From positions 766,332 through 830,331 of the forward strand of contig CAWCHK010000003.1 in NCBI GenBank assembly GCA_963795385.1: a stretch of DNA of 64,000 nucleotides. Reading direction: 5' to 3'. The notes beneath the pieces were generated by a model that searched no databases, had not been told where the DNA came from, and saw only the letters and a list, made by a program, of their open reading frames with translations. Source of the DNA: CAVURS01 sp963795385. GTDB taxonomy: Bacteria > Actinomycetota > Actinomycetes > Actinomycetales > CAVURS01. Positions within the stretch are counted from its first letter, which is position 1. Every line of letters begins with the position of its first letter. A program made the position numbers and the translations under genes. This document shows positions 1 through 10,044 of the stretch, in pieces.

Positions 1-935
1 CCCCGGTCAGTGCGATGAACGCGTCCTCCAGGTTGCGCGAGGTGATCTCGAGGTCGCGCGCGGCGGTCGAGGTCAGCAGGTAGCGGGCGACGGCATCGGA
101 GTCGGCGGTGTGCAACCAGCACGCTGTCGCCGCGGACCTCGACCTGCTCGACGCCGGGGATGCCCAGCAGCGCGGCCTGGTCCGGCGTCCGGCGAGGGTC
201 GCCCGGACGGTGCGCCCCGCGGCCATGGCCTTGATCTCGCTCGCCGTGCCGTCGGCGACGATCTGGCCGTGCCGGACCAGGACGATCCGGTCGGCGTAGG
301 CGTCGGCCTCCTCGAGGTAGTGCGTCGCGAAGAGCACCGTGCGGCCCCGCTGCGCGTCCTCCCGGATGGCGCCCCAGAAGTCCCGCCGCCCCTCGACGTC
401 CATGCCGGTCGTCGGCTCGTCGAGGACGAGCAGCTCGGGGTCGGGCAGCAGGGCCATCGCGAACCGCAGCCGCTGCTGCTGGCCGCCGGAGCACTTGCCG
501 ACCAGGCGGTCGCCGATGTCACTGATGCCGGCCCGCGCGCAGGACCTCCTCGACCGGGCTGGTCTGGGCGAACAGCGTTGCGGTCAGCCGGACCGTCTCG
601 GCGACGGTCAGGTCCTTGAGCAGGCCGCCGGACTGCATGACGGCGGCGACCAGGCCGCGCGCGATGGCTTGGTGCGGCTCCAGGCCGTAGACCTCGACCT
701 GGCCCCGGGTCGGGCTCGACAGGCCGAGCACCATGTCGATCGTCGTGGTCTTGCCGGCGCCGTTCGGGCCGAGGAAGGCGACGATCTCGCCGGGCTCGAT
801 GGCCAGGTCGATGCCGTCGACCGCGCGGACGCTGCCGAAGGTCTTGTGGACGTCCCGCAGCGTGATCGCCGCCGGCCCCTCGGGGGCGGGCCGGTGCCGG
901 GAGGGGCCCTGGGTCAGGGCGGTGCTCTGGTTCAT
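1..935 (-). CDS. ABC transporter ATP-binding protein, partial and frameshifted
   Basis: ATPase subunit of an ABC-2 type exporter. The first ~135 residues (from ATG at 935) hold a Walker A motif GPNGAGKTT and a Q-loop region. After a frame slip near 530 the signature CSGGQQQRL, the Walker B/D-loop LLVLDEPTTGMD and the H-loop FATHYLEEAD follow in another frame. Two further slips near 190 and 105 are needed to reach the C-terminal segment ending ...EDAFIALTG at the left edge, where the gene is cut. All catalytic motifs survive in alternating frames, so sequence errors are likelier than a true pseudogene. The permease partner would lie left of the window. It starts 81 bp downstream of the PPDK stop on the same strand. 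Confidence 0.8.
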
Positions 936-1016
936 GTCGACCAGGCTGCCGGTCGGCCGTCGACGGCGCCGGAGGGAGCCGTCACCGGCGCGCGGTGACA
1001 GATGTCAGGAGCGGGC

Positions 1017-3739
1017 TCACTCTCCCGGCGTGCGCGGCGTGACCATCAGCGCGGCCCGGCCGCTCTCCAGCCGGGCGACCGGCACCCGGAACGGCGAGCA
1101 GGAGACGTAGTCGATCAGGATGGACGCGAAGAAGTGGATCGAGTCCGGATCGCCGCCGTGCTCGCCACAGACGCCGATCTTGAGGGCCGGCTTGCTCTCC
1201 TTGCCCTCCCACGCCGCGACCGACACGAGCCGGCCGACGCCGTCGCGGTCGAGGCTCTCGAACGGGCTGACCGCGAAGATGCCCTCCTCGATGTACTGCG
1301 AGAAGAAGGCCGCCTCCACGTCGTCGCGGCTGAAGCCCCAGGCCGTCTGGGTCAGGTCGTTGGTACCGAAGGAGAAGAAGTCCGCCGCCTCGGCGATCTG
1401 GTGGGCCGTCATGGCCGCCCGCGGCAGCTCGATCATCGTGCCGATGGGCAGGCTGATCTCGATGCCGCGGCTCTCGGCCACGTCGCCGACCGCGTGCTCG
1501 GTCCGCTCGCGCAGCAGCTCGAGCTCCTGCACGGCGGCGACCAGGGGGATCATGATCTCCGGGCTGGGGTCCTGACCCCGGTCCTTCAGATCGGCATAGG
1601 CCTCCGCGACGGCCCGGACCTGGAGCTCGTAGAGCTCCGGGACGACGATGCCGAGCCGGACGCCGCGCATGCCGAGCATCGGGTTCTGCTCGTGCAGCCG
1701 TTGCACCTGCTGCAGCAGCCGGACCTGATCGTCGTCCACCGAGCCGGTCGCCTCCGCCACCGCCACCTCCACCGACAGGGCGGTCAGGTCGGGCAGGAAC
1801 TCGTGCAGGGGTGGGTCGAGCAGGCGGATGGTGACGGGCAGGCCGTCCATGGCCGAGAGGATGTCGCCGAAGTCCTTGCGCTGCAACGGCAACAGCTTGC
1901 GCAGGTGCTCGCGTCGCTCGTCCGGGCCGCGGGCCAGGATGACCTGCTCGACCAGCTTGCGCCGCTCGCCCAGGAACATGTGCTCGGTCCGGCACAGGCC
2001 GATCCCCTTCGCGCCGAAGCTGCGCGCGCGGGCTGCGTCGTCCGCCGTGTCGGCGTTGGCCCGCACGCCCAGACCGGCGGTCGAGTCCGCGTGCGTGATC
2101 AGCCGGCGTACCGACTCGACCAGGTCGTCGCCCTTCTCGCGGTTGCCGTCGGCGTCCCGGTGGGCGTCGACGGTCAGCGCTGGGTCACGGCGCTGGCGCT
2201 CACGCCGACCTCGCCCAGGAAGACCTCGCCGGTGCTCCCGTCGATCGAGATGACGTCACCCTCGGCGAAGCTGCGACCGTCCGGCGTCGTCACGGTCCGC
2301 TGGCGCGGGTCGACCCGCAGGGCCTCCACGCCCACCACGCAGGTGCGGCCCATCCCGCGGGCGACGACCGCGGCGTGCGAGGTCTTGCCGCCGCGGGAGG
2401 TGAGCACGCCCCGGGCGGCAACCATGCCGCCGAGGTCGTCCGGGTTGGTCTCCCGGCGGACCAGGATGACGTCCTCGCCGTCGTTGGCCCACTTGATGGC
2501 CGTCGCCGAGTCGAAGGCCGCCTTGCCCACTGCCGCACCGGGACTCGCGGCCATGCCGGTGGCGATCAGGTCGCGCTTCGCGTCGGCGTCGAACTGCGGG
2601 AACATCAGCTGCGCGAGCTGCGCGCCGGTCACGCGCTTGAGCGCCTCATCGAGGTCGATGACGCCCTCGTCCACCAGCTGTACGGCGATCCGGAAGGCCG
2701 CGCCCGGAGTCCGCTTGCCGACCCGGGTCTGGAGCATCCACAGCTTGCCGGCCTCGATGGTGAACTCGATGTCGCACAGGTCCTTGTAGTGGCTCTCCAG
2801 GGTGGACATGGCCGCCAGCAGCTCCGCGTACGCCGACGGGTCCAGGTCCTCGAGATCCTTGAGCGGCACGGTGTTCCGGATCCCGGCCACGACGTCCTCG
2901 CCCTGCGCGTTGGACAGGTAGTCGCCGTAGACGCCCTGCTCGCCGGACGCGGGGTCACGGGTGAAGCAGACGCCCGTGCCGCTGTCCGGCCCGAGGTTGC
3001 CGAAGACCATGGCCACGATGTTGACCGCCGTACCCAGGTCGTCGGGGATGCGCTCCTGGCGGCGGTAGATCTTGGCCCGCTCGGTGTTCCAGGAGTTGAA
3101 CACCGCCTCGACCGCCAGGTCGAGCTGCTCGCGCGGGTCCTGCGGGAAGTCGCGCCCCGCAGCGTCTTTCACGATCTTCTTGAAGGTCTTGACGAGCCCC
3201 CGCAGATCGTCGGCCTCGAGCTCGATGTCCGCGCTGACGCCGCGGGACTCCTTCAGGTCGTCCAGTGCCTGCGCGAACTCGCCGGCGTCGATCCCGAGCA
3301 CGGTCGCACCGAACATCTGCACCAGCCGGCGGTAGCTGTCCCAGGCGAACCGGGGGTTCTGGCTGCGCTCGGCCAGGCCCTCGACCGACTCGTCGCTGAG
3401 CCCCACGTTGAGGACCGTCTCCATCATCCCGGGCATCGAGATGGCAGCCCCGGAGCGGACCGAGACCAGCAACGGGTCGCCCGGGTCGCCCAGGGTGCGC
3501 CCCATCTCCTTCTCCAGCGCGGCGAGGTGCTCGCTGACCTGGTCGGCCAGGCCCTCGGGCTCGCTCCCGGACGCCAGCCACTCGCGGCAGGCCTCGGTGG
3601 TCAGGGTGAAGCCCGGTGGCACCGGCAGGCCGAGCTTGGTCATCTCGGCGAGGTTGGCCCCCTTGCCCCCGAGGAGGTCGGCCTGGTCCTTGTCCCCGTG
3701 CGCGAAGTCGTACACATAGGTGGTTGCCACGGGCCCCAC
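1017..3739 (-). CDS. ppdK: Pyruvate, phosphate dikinase (one frame slip)
   Basis: Interconverts pyruvate + ATP + Pi with PEP + AMP + PPi. The N-terminal nucleotide-binding domain opens with GGKGANLAEM (about residue 25) and VPPGFTLTTEAC. The swivelling domain has the phosphohistidine loop GGKTSHAAVVARG (about residue 454). The C-terminal PEP-binding barrel shows GIGLCRTEHMF, FFSFGTNDLTQTAWG and the active-site cysteine loop CGEHGG (about residue 857). Total length of about 907 codons is normal for the family. Frame changes once between about 2175 and 2215: the first ORF stops at ...SASAVTQR and the next frame carries ...ALTVDAHRDADGN onward. The missing linker is present in the DNA, so this is most likely a base-calling error. 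Start ATG at 3739 gives the usual short N-terminus. Confidence 0.93.
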
Positions 3740-3788
3740 TCTGCCCGCCGCGGACGCCCGCGGCTAGGCAGGCCCGGGCGGCCCTGCG

Positions 3789-5180
3789 TCAGCAGCCGGG
3801 GAGTCGCTCCGCGAGGTAGCCACGAACGCGGTCCAGCGACACCCGCTCCTGCTGCATCGAGTCCCGCTCGCGCACGGTCACGGCCTGGTCCTGGAGGGAG
3901 TCGAAGTCGACCGTGACGCAGTACGGCGTGCCGATCTCGTCCTGCCGGCGGTAGCGCCGCCCGATCGCACCGGCGTCGTCGAAGTCGACGTTCCAGCTCT
4001 CCCGGAGGTCGGCCGCCAGGGACCGCGCCTGCGGGTGAGAGGTCCGCGTGCCGGGAGAGCGGCAGCACCGCCACCTTGACCGGGGCCAGCCGCGGGTCGA
4101 AGCGCAGGACCACCCGCTTGTCGACGCCGCCCTTGGTGTTCGGGGCCTCGTCCTCGGCGTACGCGTCGAGCAGGAAGGCCAGCGTCGCCCGGGTCAGGCC
4201 GGCGGCGGGCTCGATGACGTACGGCGTCCAGCGATCGCCGGTGGCCTGGTCCTGGTAGCTGAGGTCCGTGCCGGAGTGCTCGGAGTGCGTCTTGAGGTCG
4301 AAGTCCGTGCGGTTGGCGATGCCCTCGAGCTCGTCGAAGTCCTTGCCGCCGAAGCCGAACCGGTACTCGATGTCGACCGTGCGGGTCGAGTAGTGCGAGA
4401 GCTTCTCCTTCGGGTGCTCGAAGAAGCGCAGGTTGTCGCTGGTCAGGCCCAGCCCGACGTACCAGTCCCACCGCTCCTTGAGCCAGTACTCGTGCCACTG
4501 CTCGTCGGTGCCCGGCTCGACGAAGAACTCCATCTCCATCTGCTCGAACTCGCGGGTGCGGAAGATGAAGTTGCCCGGCGTGATCTCGTTGCGGAAGGAC
4601 TTGCCGGTCTGCGCGATGCCGAACGGCGGCTTCTTGCGCGCGGCGGTCATGACGTTCTTGACGTTGACGAAGATGCCCTGCGCGGTCTCGGGCCGCAGGT
4701 AGGCCAGCCCCTCCTCGGACTCCACCGGGCCGAGGTAGGTCTTGAGCAGGCCGCTGAACTGGCGCGGCTCGGTGAACGCGCCCTTGGTGCCGCAGTGCGG
4801 GCAGCTGATCTCGGTCAGGCCGGACGGCACGCCGGCCCTTGCGCCGCTCGAAGTCCTCCTCGCAGGTGGTCGGCCCGGAAGCGGTGGTGGCAGCTCTGGC
4901 ACTCGGTCAGCGGGTCGGTGAAGGTCTCGACGTGCCCCGAGGCCACCCACACCTCGCGCGGCAGGATGACCGAGGAGTCCAGGCCGACGACGTCGTCGCG
5001 GCGCTGCACCATGGCCCGCCACCACTGCCGGCGGATGTTCTCCTTCAGCTCCACGCCCAGCGGGCCGTAGTCCCACGCCGACCGGGTGCCGCCGTAGATC
5101 TCGCCGCTGGGGAAGACGAAACCCCGTCGCTTGGCCAGGCTGACCACAGCGTCGTTACGGGCTTCGAGCGGGCTGGCCAC
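3789..5180 (-). CDS. glyQS: Glycyl-tRNA synthetase, dimeric type (frame slips)
   Basis: Class II aminoacyl-tRNA synthetase charging tRNA-Gly, about 463 residues, matching the alpha2 type. GTG start at 5180 is chosen because AGGAG sits about 8 nt upstream and the N-terminus MASPLEARNDAVVSLAKRRGF is typical. Visible motifs: IYGGTRSAWDYGPLG, LRPETAQGIFVN, TGKSFRNEI, EYRFGFGGKDF and the motif-3 region PYVIEPAAGLTRATLAF. Frames change near 4835-4865 (around the zinc-binding CQSCHHRF / ISCPHCGTKG segment) and again near 4032 (one extra G before the anticodon-binding domain, which resumes as ...QARSLAADLRESWNVDF and ends ...RVRGYLAERLPGC). An essential gene with intact motifs on both sides of each slip points to sequence error. 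Confidence 0.93.
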
Positions 5181-5238
5181 AGCAGTTCTCCTCAGGTGGG
5201 CGGGAGGCCCAAGGCTAGCGGCCTGGCATGATGCGCCG

Positions 5239-5550
5239 GTGAGTCGAGCACCCGGAGAGCGACCCAGCGGCCTGCGTCCTGCCGTGGACCGGGTCAGCGC
5301 ACCCGCCCTGCTCCGGCTGAGCCGGGTCCCCCGAGCGGTGCCGTTCGTGGTGATGCTGGCGATCATCGTCGCCGGCCTGTTCGTCAGCGGCCCGGTCGGC
5401 TTCGTCCTGATCGCCGTGGGCGTGCTGTTCCTGGTCTGGCTCCTCTACGTCGGCTGGCCGGCCCTGAGCCAGAGCGAGCGGCTGATGCGAGTGGCCGTGA
5501 TCGCCCTCGGAACGGCCCTGGCCGTCATCCAGCTCTTCCCCCACGGCTGA
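5239..5550 (+). CDS. Small two-helix membrane protein, DUF6703-like
   Basis: A 103-residue protein starting at GTG 5239, divergent from glyQS. A basic, proline-rich N-terminal tail is followed by LSRVPRAVPFVVMLAIIVAGLF and PVGFVLIAVGVLFLVWLLYVGW, two hydrophobic helices split by a glycine/proline turn, and a third weaker hydrophobic stretch near the C-terminus. The pattern LSR-P----P, two helices, then W-ALS----L-R matches my memory of the actinobacterial DUF6703 family. Function unknown. A longer frame begins upstream at 5131, but that would overlap the glyQS promoter and start. Confidence 0.72.
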   Translation: MSRAPGERPSGLRPAVDRVSAPALLRLSRVPRAVPFVVMLAIIVAGLFVSGPVGFVLIAVGVLFLVWLLYVGWPALSQSERLMRVAVIALGTALAVIQLFPHG

Positions 5551-5568
5551 TCCGCTCGGTCCAGCATT

Positions 5569-5597
5569 TTGGGAATGGTTCTCATTCCCGCTAGGGT
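5569..5597 (+). promoter_or_regulatory. Promoter with Fur/Zur-family operator for the ZIP-fur operon
   Basis: A perfect inverted repeat GGGAATG-N5-CATTCCC occupies 5571-5589. Its core AATGGTTCTCATT resembles known Zur/Fur boxes. It fills the spacer of a plausible sigma-A promoter: TTGGGA (5569-5574), 17 nt, TAGGGT (5592-5597). The expected transcription start falls at about the ATG at 5604, so the mRNA would be leaderless. A repressor bound here would block RNA polymerase directly. Confidence 0.75.
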
Positions 5598-5603
5598 CGG
5601 GCC

Positions 5604-6329
5604 ATGGCGATCGTGCTGGCGCTCTGCACCGTCCTGTCGACGTCCCTCGGCGGCGTGTTCGCACTGCGCAACAAGGACCGCCTCCACCTCGTCCTCGGCT
5701 TCACCGCCGGCGTCCTGCTCGGGCTGGTCGCCTTCGACCTGCTGCCGGAGGTCTTCACGCTCGGCGGCCACCTGACCTTCCTCGGCCTGCCGTCGGTGTC
5801 GTTCGGGCTGGCCTTCGGCTTCCTCCTGCTGCACGTCGTCGAGCGAACCCTCGCCCTCCACCACGCCCACGAGGGCGAGTACTCGGCACACAACCACCCC
5901 GAGGTGGGCCTGGCCTCGGCCGTCGCCCTGGTCCTGCACTCCTTCCTCGACGGCGTCGGCATCGGGCTGGCCTTCCAGGTGAACAGCACCGTCGGGCTGG
6001 CGGTCGCGTTCGCGGTCATCGCCCACGACTTCGCCGACGGGCTGAACACCGTCAGCCTGATGGTGAGCCACGGGAACAGCGACCTGCGGGCCAAGGTGAT
6101 GCTCGGGCTGGACGCGGCGGCGCCGGCCATCGGCGCGGCCAGCACCCTGCTCTTCTCGCTGCCGGACCGCGTGCTGGCGCTCTACCTCGCGTTCTTCTGC
6201 GGCTTCCTGCTCTACCTCGCCACCAACGACATCCTCCCCGAGGCGCACGCCCGCCATCCCTCGCGGCTGACCTTGCTGTGCACGGTCGCCGGCGTGACCT
6301 TCATCGCGAGCGTGGTGGCGTTCGCATGA
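5604..6329 (+). CDS. ZIP family metal (probably zinc) transporter
   Basis: A 241-residue integral membrane protein of the ZIP family, importing divalent metal, most likely Zn2+. About seven to eight hydrophobic helices are visible. The metal-site helices carry the family hallmarks HSFLDGVGIGLAF (TM4) and IAHDFADGLNTVSLM (TM5). The variable loop before TM4 is histidine-rich (LHHAHEGEYSAHNHPE). It is the first gene of a two-gene operon with a Fur-family regulator (ATGA overlap at 6326-6329) behind a palindromic Fur-type operator, which supports zinc-responsive import. Manganese or iron cannot be excluded from sequence alone. Confidence 0.88.
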   Translation: MAIVLALCTVLSTSLGGVFALRNKDRLHLVLGFTAGVLLGLVAFDLLPEVFTLGGHLTFLGLPSVSFGLAFGFLLLHVVERTLALHHAHEGEYSAHNHPEVGLASAVALVLHSFLDGVGIGLAFQVNSTVGLAVAFAVIAHDFADGLNTVSLMVSHGNSDLRAKVMLGLDAAAPAIGAASTLLFSLPDRVLALYLAFFCGFLLYLATNDILPEAHARHPSRLTLLCTVAGVTFIASVVAFA

Positions 6330-6776
6330 CCCGCCGGGAGGATGTGTTGCGCAGCCTCGGCCGCGGGCAGGGCTTCCGCACCGCGCAGGAGCTCTTCGCC
6401 CAGATGCGCGGCGGCGGCAGCCGGATCGGCCTGGCCACGATCTACCGCACCATGCAGTCGATGGCCGACGAGGGCGAGGTCGACGTCCTGCGCACCGACG
6501 CCGGTGAGGTCGCCTACCGCCGCTGTGCCAGCGACACCCATCACCACCACCTGGTCTGCCGCGAGTGCGGAGCCACCGTCGAGGTGGCTGCGCGGCTCGG
6601 TCGAGCAGTGGGCCGTGCGGGTCGCCGCGGAGAACGAGTACGACGAGGTGCAGCACGTCCTCGAGATGTTCGGGCGGTGCCCGGCCTGCCGGCGGGCCGC
6701 GGCGGCGGGCGTAGCGGTCAGGAGTCCGACGCGGCGTCGAACGCCCCACCGTAGCGCCGGTCCCGTGCGGGCGTAG
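6326..6776 (+). CDS. zur: Fur family metalloregulator, probably Zur (one frame slip)
   Basis: About 149 residues. The N-terminal winged helix includes FRTAQELFAQMR and GLATIYRTMQSMADEGEVDVLR, the usual DNA-recognition segment. The metal-binding part has THHHHLVCRECGATVEV (regulatory site and first structural CxxC). After a one-base slip near 6593 the frame continues as SVEQWAVRVAAENEYDE...MFGRCPACR, giving the second CxxC of the structural zinc site. The ATG overlaps the ZIP stop (ATGA). The operator upstream of the operon suggests the product represses its own operon; Zur is preferred over iron Fur because of the ZIP partner. The tail after CPACR overlaps the 3' end of uppS and may itself be misframed. 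Confidence 0.82.
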
Positions 6777-7540
6777 GTCTCCACCGCGCGCCAGAGGTCG
6801 CGCCGGTCGACGTCCGGCCAGAGCACGTTGTCGAACACCAGCTCGGCGTAGGCCGACTGCCAGAGCTGGAAGTTCGACAGCCGTTGCTCGCCCGAGGAGC
6901 GCCAGAACATGTCGACGTCGGGCAGGTCCGGCTCGTCGAGGTGGCGCTGGATCGTCCGCTCGTCGATCCGCGCCGGGTCCAGCCGGCCGGCCGCCACCTG
7001 GAGCCCGATCGCCCGCACCGCGTCGGCGATCTCGGCGCGCCCGCCGTAGTTCACGCACATGGTCAGGGTCAGCACGTCGTTGTGCCGGGTCAGCTCCTCG
7101 GCGATCTCGAGCTCGCGAATCACGCTGAGCCACAAGCGAGGCCGCCGGCCGGCCCAGCGCACCCGTACGCCCCACTCGTGCATCTGGTCGCGGCGCCGCC
7201 GGATCACGTCGCGGTTGAATCCCATCAGGAAGCGCACCTCGTCCGGCGAGCGACGCCAGTTCTCGGTCGAGAACGCGTACGCCGAGATGTGCTTCACCCC
7301 GATCTCGATGCCGCCCGCGACCACGTCGAGCAGGGCGGCCTCGCCGCGCTCGTGACCCGCGGTCCGCGGCAGGCCCTTGGTGTTGGCCCAGCGCCCGTTG
7401 CCGTCCATGACGACGGCGACGTGGGCGGGCACCAGCTCCGCCGGGATGCTCGGGGGCCTGGCCCCCGAGGGGTGCGCAGGGGGCGGGACCGGCGGGCCGG
7501 CCCGGTCGGCTGCGCCCCGGTCCCGGCGGCCGCGCCTCAC
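6718..7540 (-). CDS. uppS: Isoprenyl (undecaprenyl) diphosphate synthase, frame slip at the C-terminus
   Basis: Cis-prenyltransferase making the long-chain polyprenyl diphosphate carrier for peptidoglycan and other wall polymers. The P-loop-like active site reads VAVVMDGNGRWANTKG, followed by AGHERGEAAL, ISAYAFSTENWRR, MCVNYGGRAEIADAV and the C-terminal substrate/dimer motif DMFWRSSGEQRLSNFQLWQSAYAE. The start is GTG 7540, overlapping the recO stop (GTGA). The N-terminal ~30 residues are proline/arginine-rich and non-conserved. One extra base near 6757-6765 separates ...VETYARTG from the expected ending RRYGGAFDAASDS with stop at 6718. Without this correction the frame would run far into the opposite-strand fur and ZIP genes. 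Confidence 0.92.
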
Positions 7541-8269
7541 GCGCGCTCGACCAGGCGCAGCGAGCGCAGCCCGCGCTCCAGGTGCCACTGGAGGAACGCC
7601 GCGACGAGCCCGCTGCCCTCGCGCCGGTGCCGGAGCTCGCTCGCGTCCGCGATCTCCCAGTCCCCCGCGAGCAGCGCGGCCAGCAGGATGCTGGTCTCGG
7701 GCGCGGGCGCGTTCGACCCGGGCGGCCGGCAGTCCGGGCAGACCGAGCCGCCGGCCTGGACCGAGAAGGCCCGGTGCGGGCCCGGGGGCACCGCACTTCG
7801 CGCAGTCGTGGAAGCTCGGCGCCCAGCCGGCGACGGCCAGCGAGCGGAGCAGGAACGCGTCGAGCACCAGGGACGGGTCGTGCGAGCCGTCGGCGAGGGT
7901 CCGCAAGCCGCCGACCAGCAGGAGGTACTGCTGCATCGCCGGCTCGCGCTCGACGTCGGTCAGCCGCTCGGCGGTCTCCAGCATGGCCGTGCCCGCGGTG
8001 TAGCGCCGATAGTCACCGACGATCGCCGCGGCGTACGGCGCGAGGGTCTCGACCTGCGTGACGACGTCGAGCGAGCGCCCCTCGTGCAGCTGGACGTCCG
8101 CGAGCATGAACGGCTCGAGCCGGGAGCCGATCCGGGACGACGTACGCCGCACGCCCTTGGCCACCGCCCGGACCCGGCCGTGGTGGCGGGTCAGCAGGGT
8201 GATGATCCGGTCGGCCTCACCGAGCTTGTGCGTGCGCAGCACGACACCTTCGTCTCGGTAAACGGGCAT
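7537..8269 (-). CDS. recO: DNA repair protein RecO (one frame slip)
   Basis: RecFOR-pathway recombination mediator that helps load RecA on SSB-coated single strands. The N-terminal OB fold begins MPVYRDEGVVLRTHKLGEADRIITLLTR, followed by a helical middle (YTAGTAMLETAERLTD) and a zinc-finger region CAKC...CPDC. About 243 residues in total. In the GGGCCC run near 7782 one C appears extra: the first frame reads KCGAPGPAPG, while the correct continuation is APGPHRAFSVQAGGSVCPDC...LVERA with stop at 7537. It heads a recO-uppS pair with a 4-nt overlap. Confidence 0.92.
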
Positions 8270-8290
8270 GGGCCAGTGTCCTATGCCGGG

Positions 8291-9906
8291 TCAGACGGCG
8301 ACGACTGCCTCGCCGGACCAGACCTGGTCGCGTCCGGAGCGCTTGGCCGCAGCAACGCCTCGTCGGCGGCCGCCAGCGCGCGCTGGGCCTCCTCGGTCGC
8401 CAGGCCCACCGAGACCGTCACCTGCAGGCCCGGGGCGATGCTGTGCCAGTCCGAGGTCGAGACCGAGTGATGCACGCGGGAGGCGATCGCCGCTGCCTCC
8501 TCGCTGCCGACCCCTGGCAGCAGCAGGACGAACTCGTCCCCGCCGTACCGGACGATCGTGTCGTCGGTCCTGGTCAGCTCCTGCAGGATCCCCGCGACGC
8601 GGACGAGGACCTCGTCGCCGACGTCGTGGCCGAAGGTGTCGTTGACCGACTTGAACCGGTCCACGTCGACGAAGACCACGCACAGCTCACCGGAGGCCAG
8701 CCGCAGCCGCCGGTCGAGCAGGCGCCGGTTGCCGAGCCCGGTGAGCGGGTCCAGCAGGGCCGCCTGGCCGAGCCGGTTCGCCTCCTCGGTCAGGGCGCGC
8801 AGGCTCATCCGGTCGCGCAGCGCGACGAACCGGCTCTCCCGCTCACCCCAGAGGCGCTGGGTCGTCTCCCGGGCGAGGGCCTGCCAGCGGCCGACGGCCG
8901 GATGCGGGCCGTACTCCAGGACGTCGACAGTGGCGAGCTGGGCCAGCGCGGTCAGCGACCAGACCCATCGGTCCTTGCTGATGGCCTCGTCGGCGGCCTC
9001 CTGGAGGTTCTGCCGGGCCTTGGCGAACTGCTCGTCCCGCGCGTACGCGGCGCCCAGGCCGAGCTTGGCCAGCAGGACCTCGGGCAGCTCGGGCCGCAGG
9101 GCGAACCGCGAGGTCGCGGCCCACATCCGCGCCTCGGCCAGGCGGTACTCCCCGAGGCGGCCCAGGACGTAGGCCTCCATGACCTCGGCCCGGGCCAGCA
9201 TCTCGTCGTCCCGGTCGCTGATCGCGCTCATCATCGCGAGCGCCCGGGTCAGGCAGGTGCGGTAGCACCGCAACGCCTCGACCTCGCGGCCGTCGATCTC
9301 GAGCGCCGCGCCCCACGTCGCCTGCAGCAGGGCCGCCTCCTGCAGGACCAGGACCCGGGCCTCCGCCGCCTGCGGCCCGGTCGTCGTGACGTGCGACGTG
9401 AGGCAGAGGGTGAAGATGTCGTCGGCGGCCTCGAAGAGCTGCGCGTGCCCCAGGACGATCGCGCACCCCTGGGCGGCGCTCAGCTCGTCGTACGTGCGGG
9501 GGACGAAGCCCTCGACCAGGGCGTAGGCCTCGGCCAGGGCGTCGATCGCGGCCGGGGTGTCGCCCTTGCGCACCCACGCGTCGCCGAGGACCGACAGCGC
9601 CTTGGCCCGCCAGGCGTGGTTGCTCTCGTCGACCAGGCTGAGCAGCTGGTAGGACTCGTTCGCCGCCTCGTCGTAGAGCCCGAGCTCGAGCATGGCGCAG
9701 GCCGACGTGTAGTGCAGGTAGCGCACCGTCGCGATGTCGCCGACCTCCAGCGCGAAGGGCAACGACGCCCGAGCGACCCGGACGGCGACGTCGGCGAAGC
9801 CGTCCGTGTAGTGCTCGTGGACCTGCGCGGCGATGTGGTCGTACGGGCCGAAGGGTCCACTACTGACGAGCGCGCTGGAGGGGCCAGCATCGTTCGCCAT
9901 CGACAC
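8291..9906 (-). CDS. Diguanylate cyclase with N-terminal TPR-like helical domain (slip at the end)
   Basis: Makes c-di-GMP from two GTP. Residues ~1-370 are alpha-helical, alanine/leucine-rich and look like TPR repeats (for example EVGDIATVRYLHYTSACAMLELGLYDEAANESYQLL). No transmembrane segment is visible, so it is probably cytosolic. The GGDEF domain follows: DPLTGLGNRRLLDRRL, FVDVDRFKSVNDTFGHDVGDEVL and RYGGDEF. An inhibitory I-site RTDD sits five residues before RYGGDEF, suggesting product feedback. The ORF ends oddly after AADEALL; restoring one base near 8350 gives the canonical ...LLAAKRSGRDQV... ending with stop at 8291. A strong Shine-Dalgarno AGGAGGT lies just upstream of ATG 9906. 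Confidence 0.9.
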
Positions 9907-10044
9907 CTCCTGCGGGCCGGTCCCGACTCATCGTGGGCGATGCTCGGCGATTGCGACGGTCTTCTGCGTTGTCATTCTGTACTGCGGGCCCTGGCCCGGG
10001 TGCGCCATTCGGCCCAACTGCCACCCGGCGGAGCAACCAGCAGA

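Noticed and set aside
1002..2789. Long plus-strand open frames opposite ppdK
   Set aside because: Composition typical of reverse-frame shadows; ppdK on the minus strand has all catalytic motifs.
5445..7796. A 783-codon minus-strand frame covering the ZIP and fur genes
   Set aside because: It is a misframed read-through of the recO/uppS region plus antisense of ZIP-fur; no domain in it.
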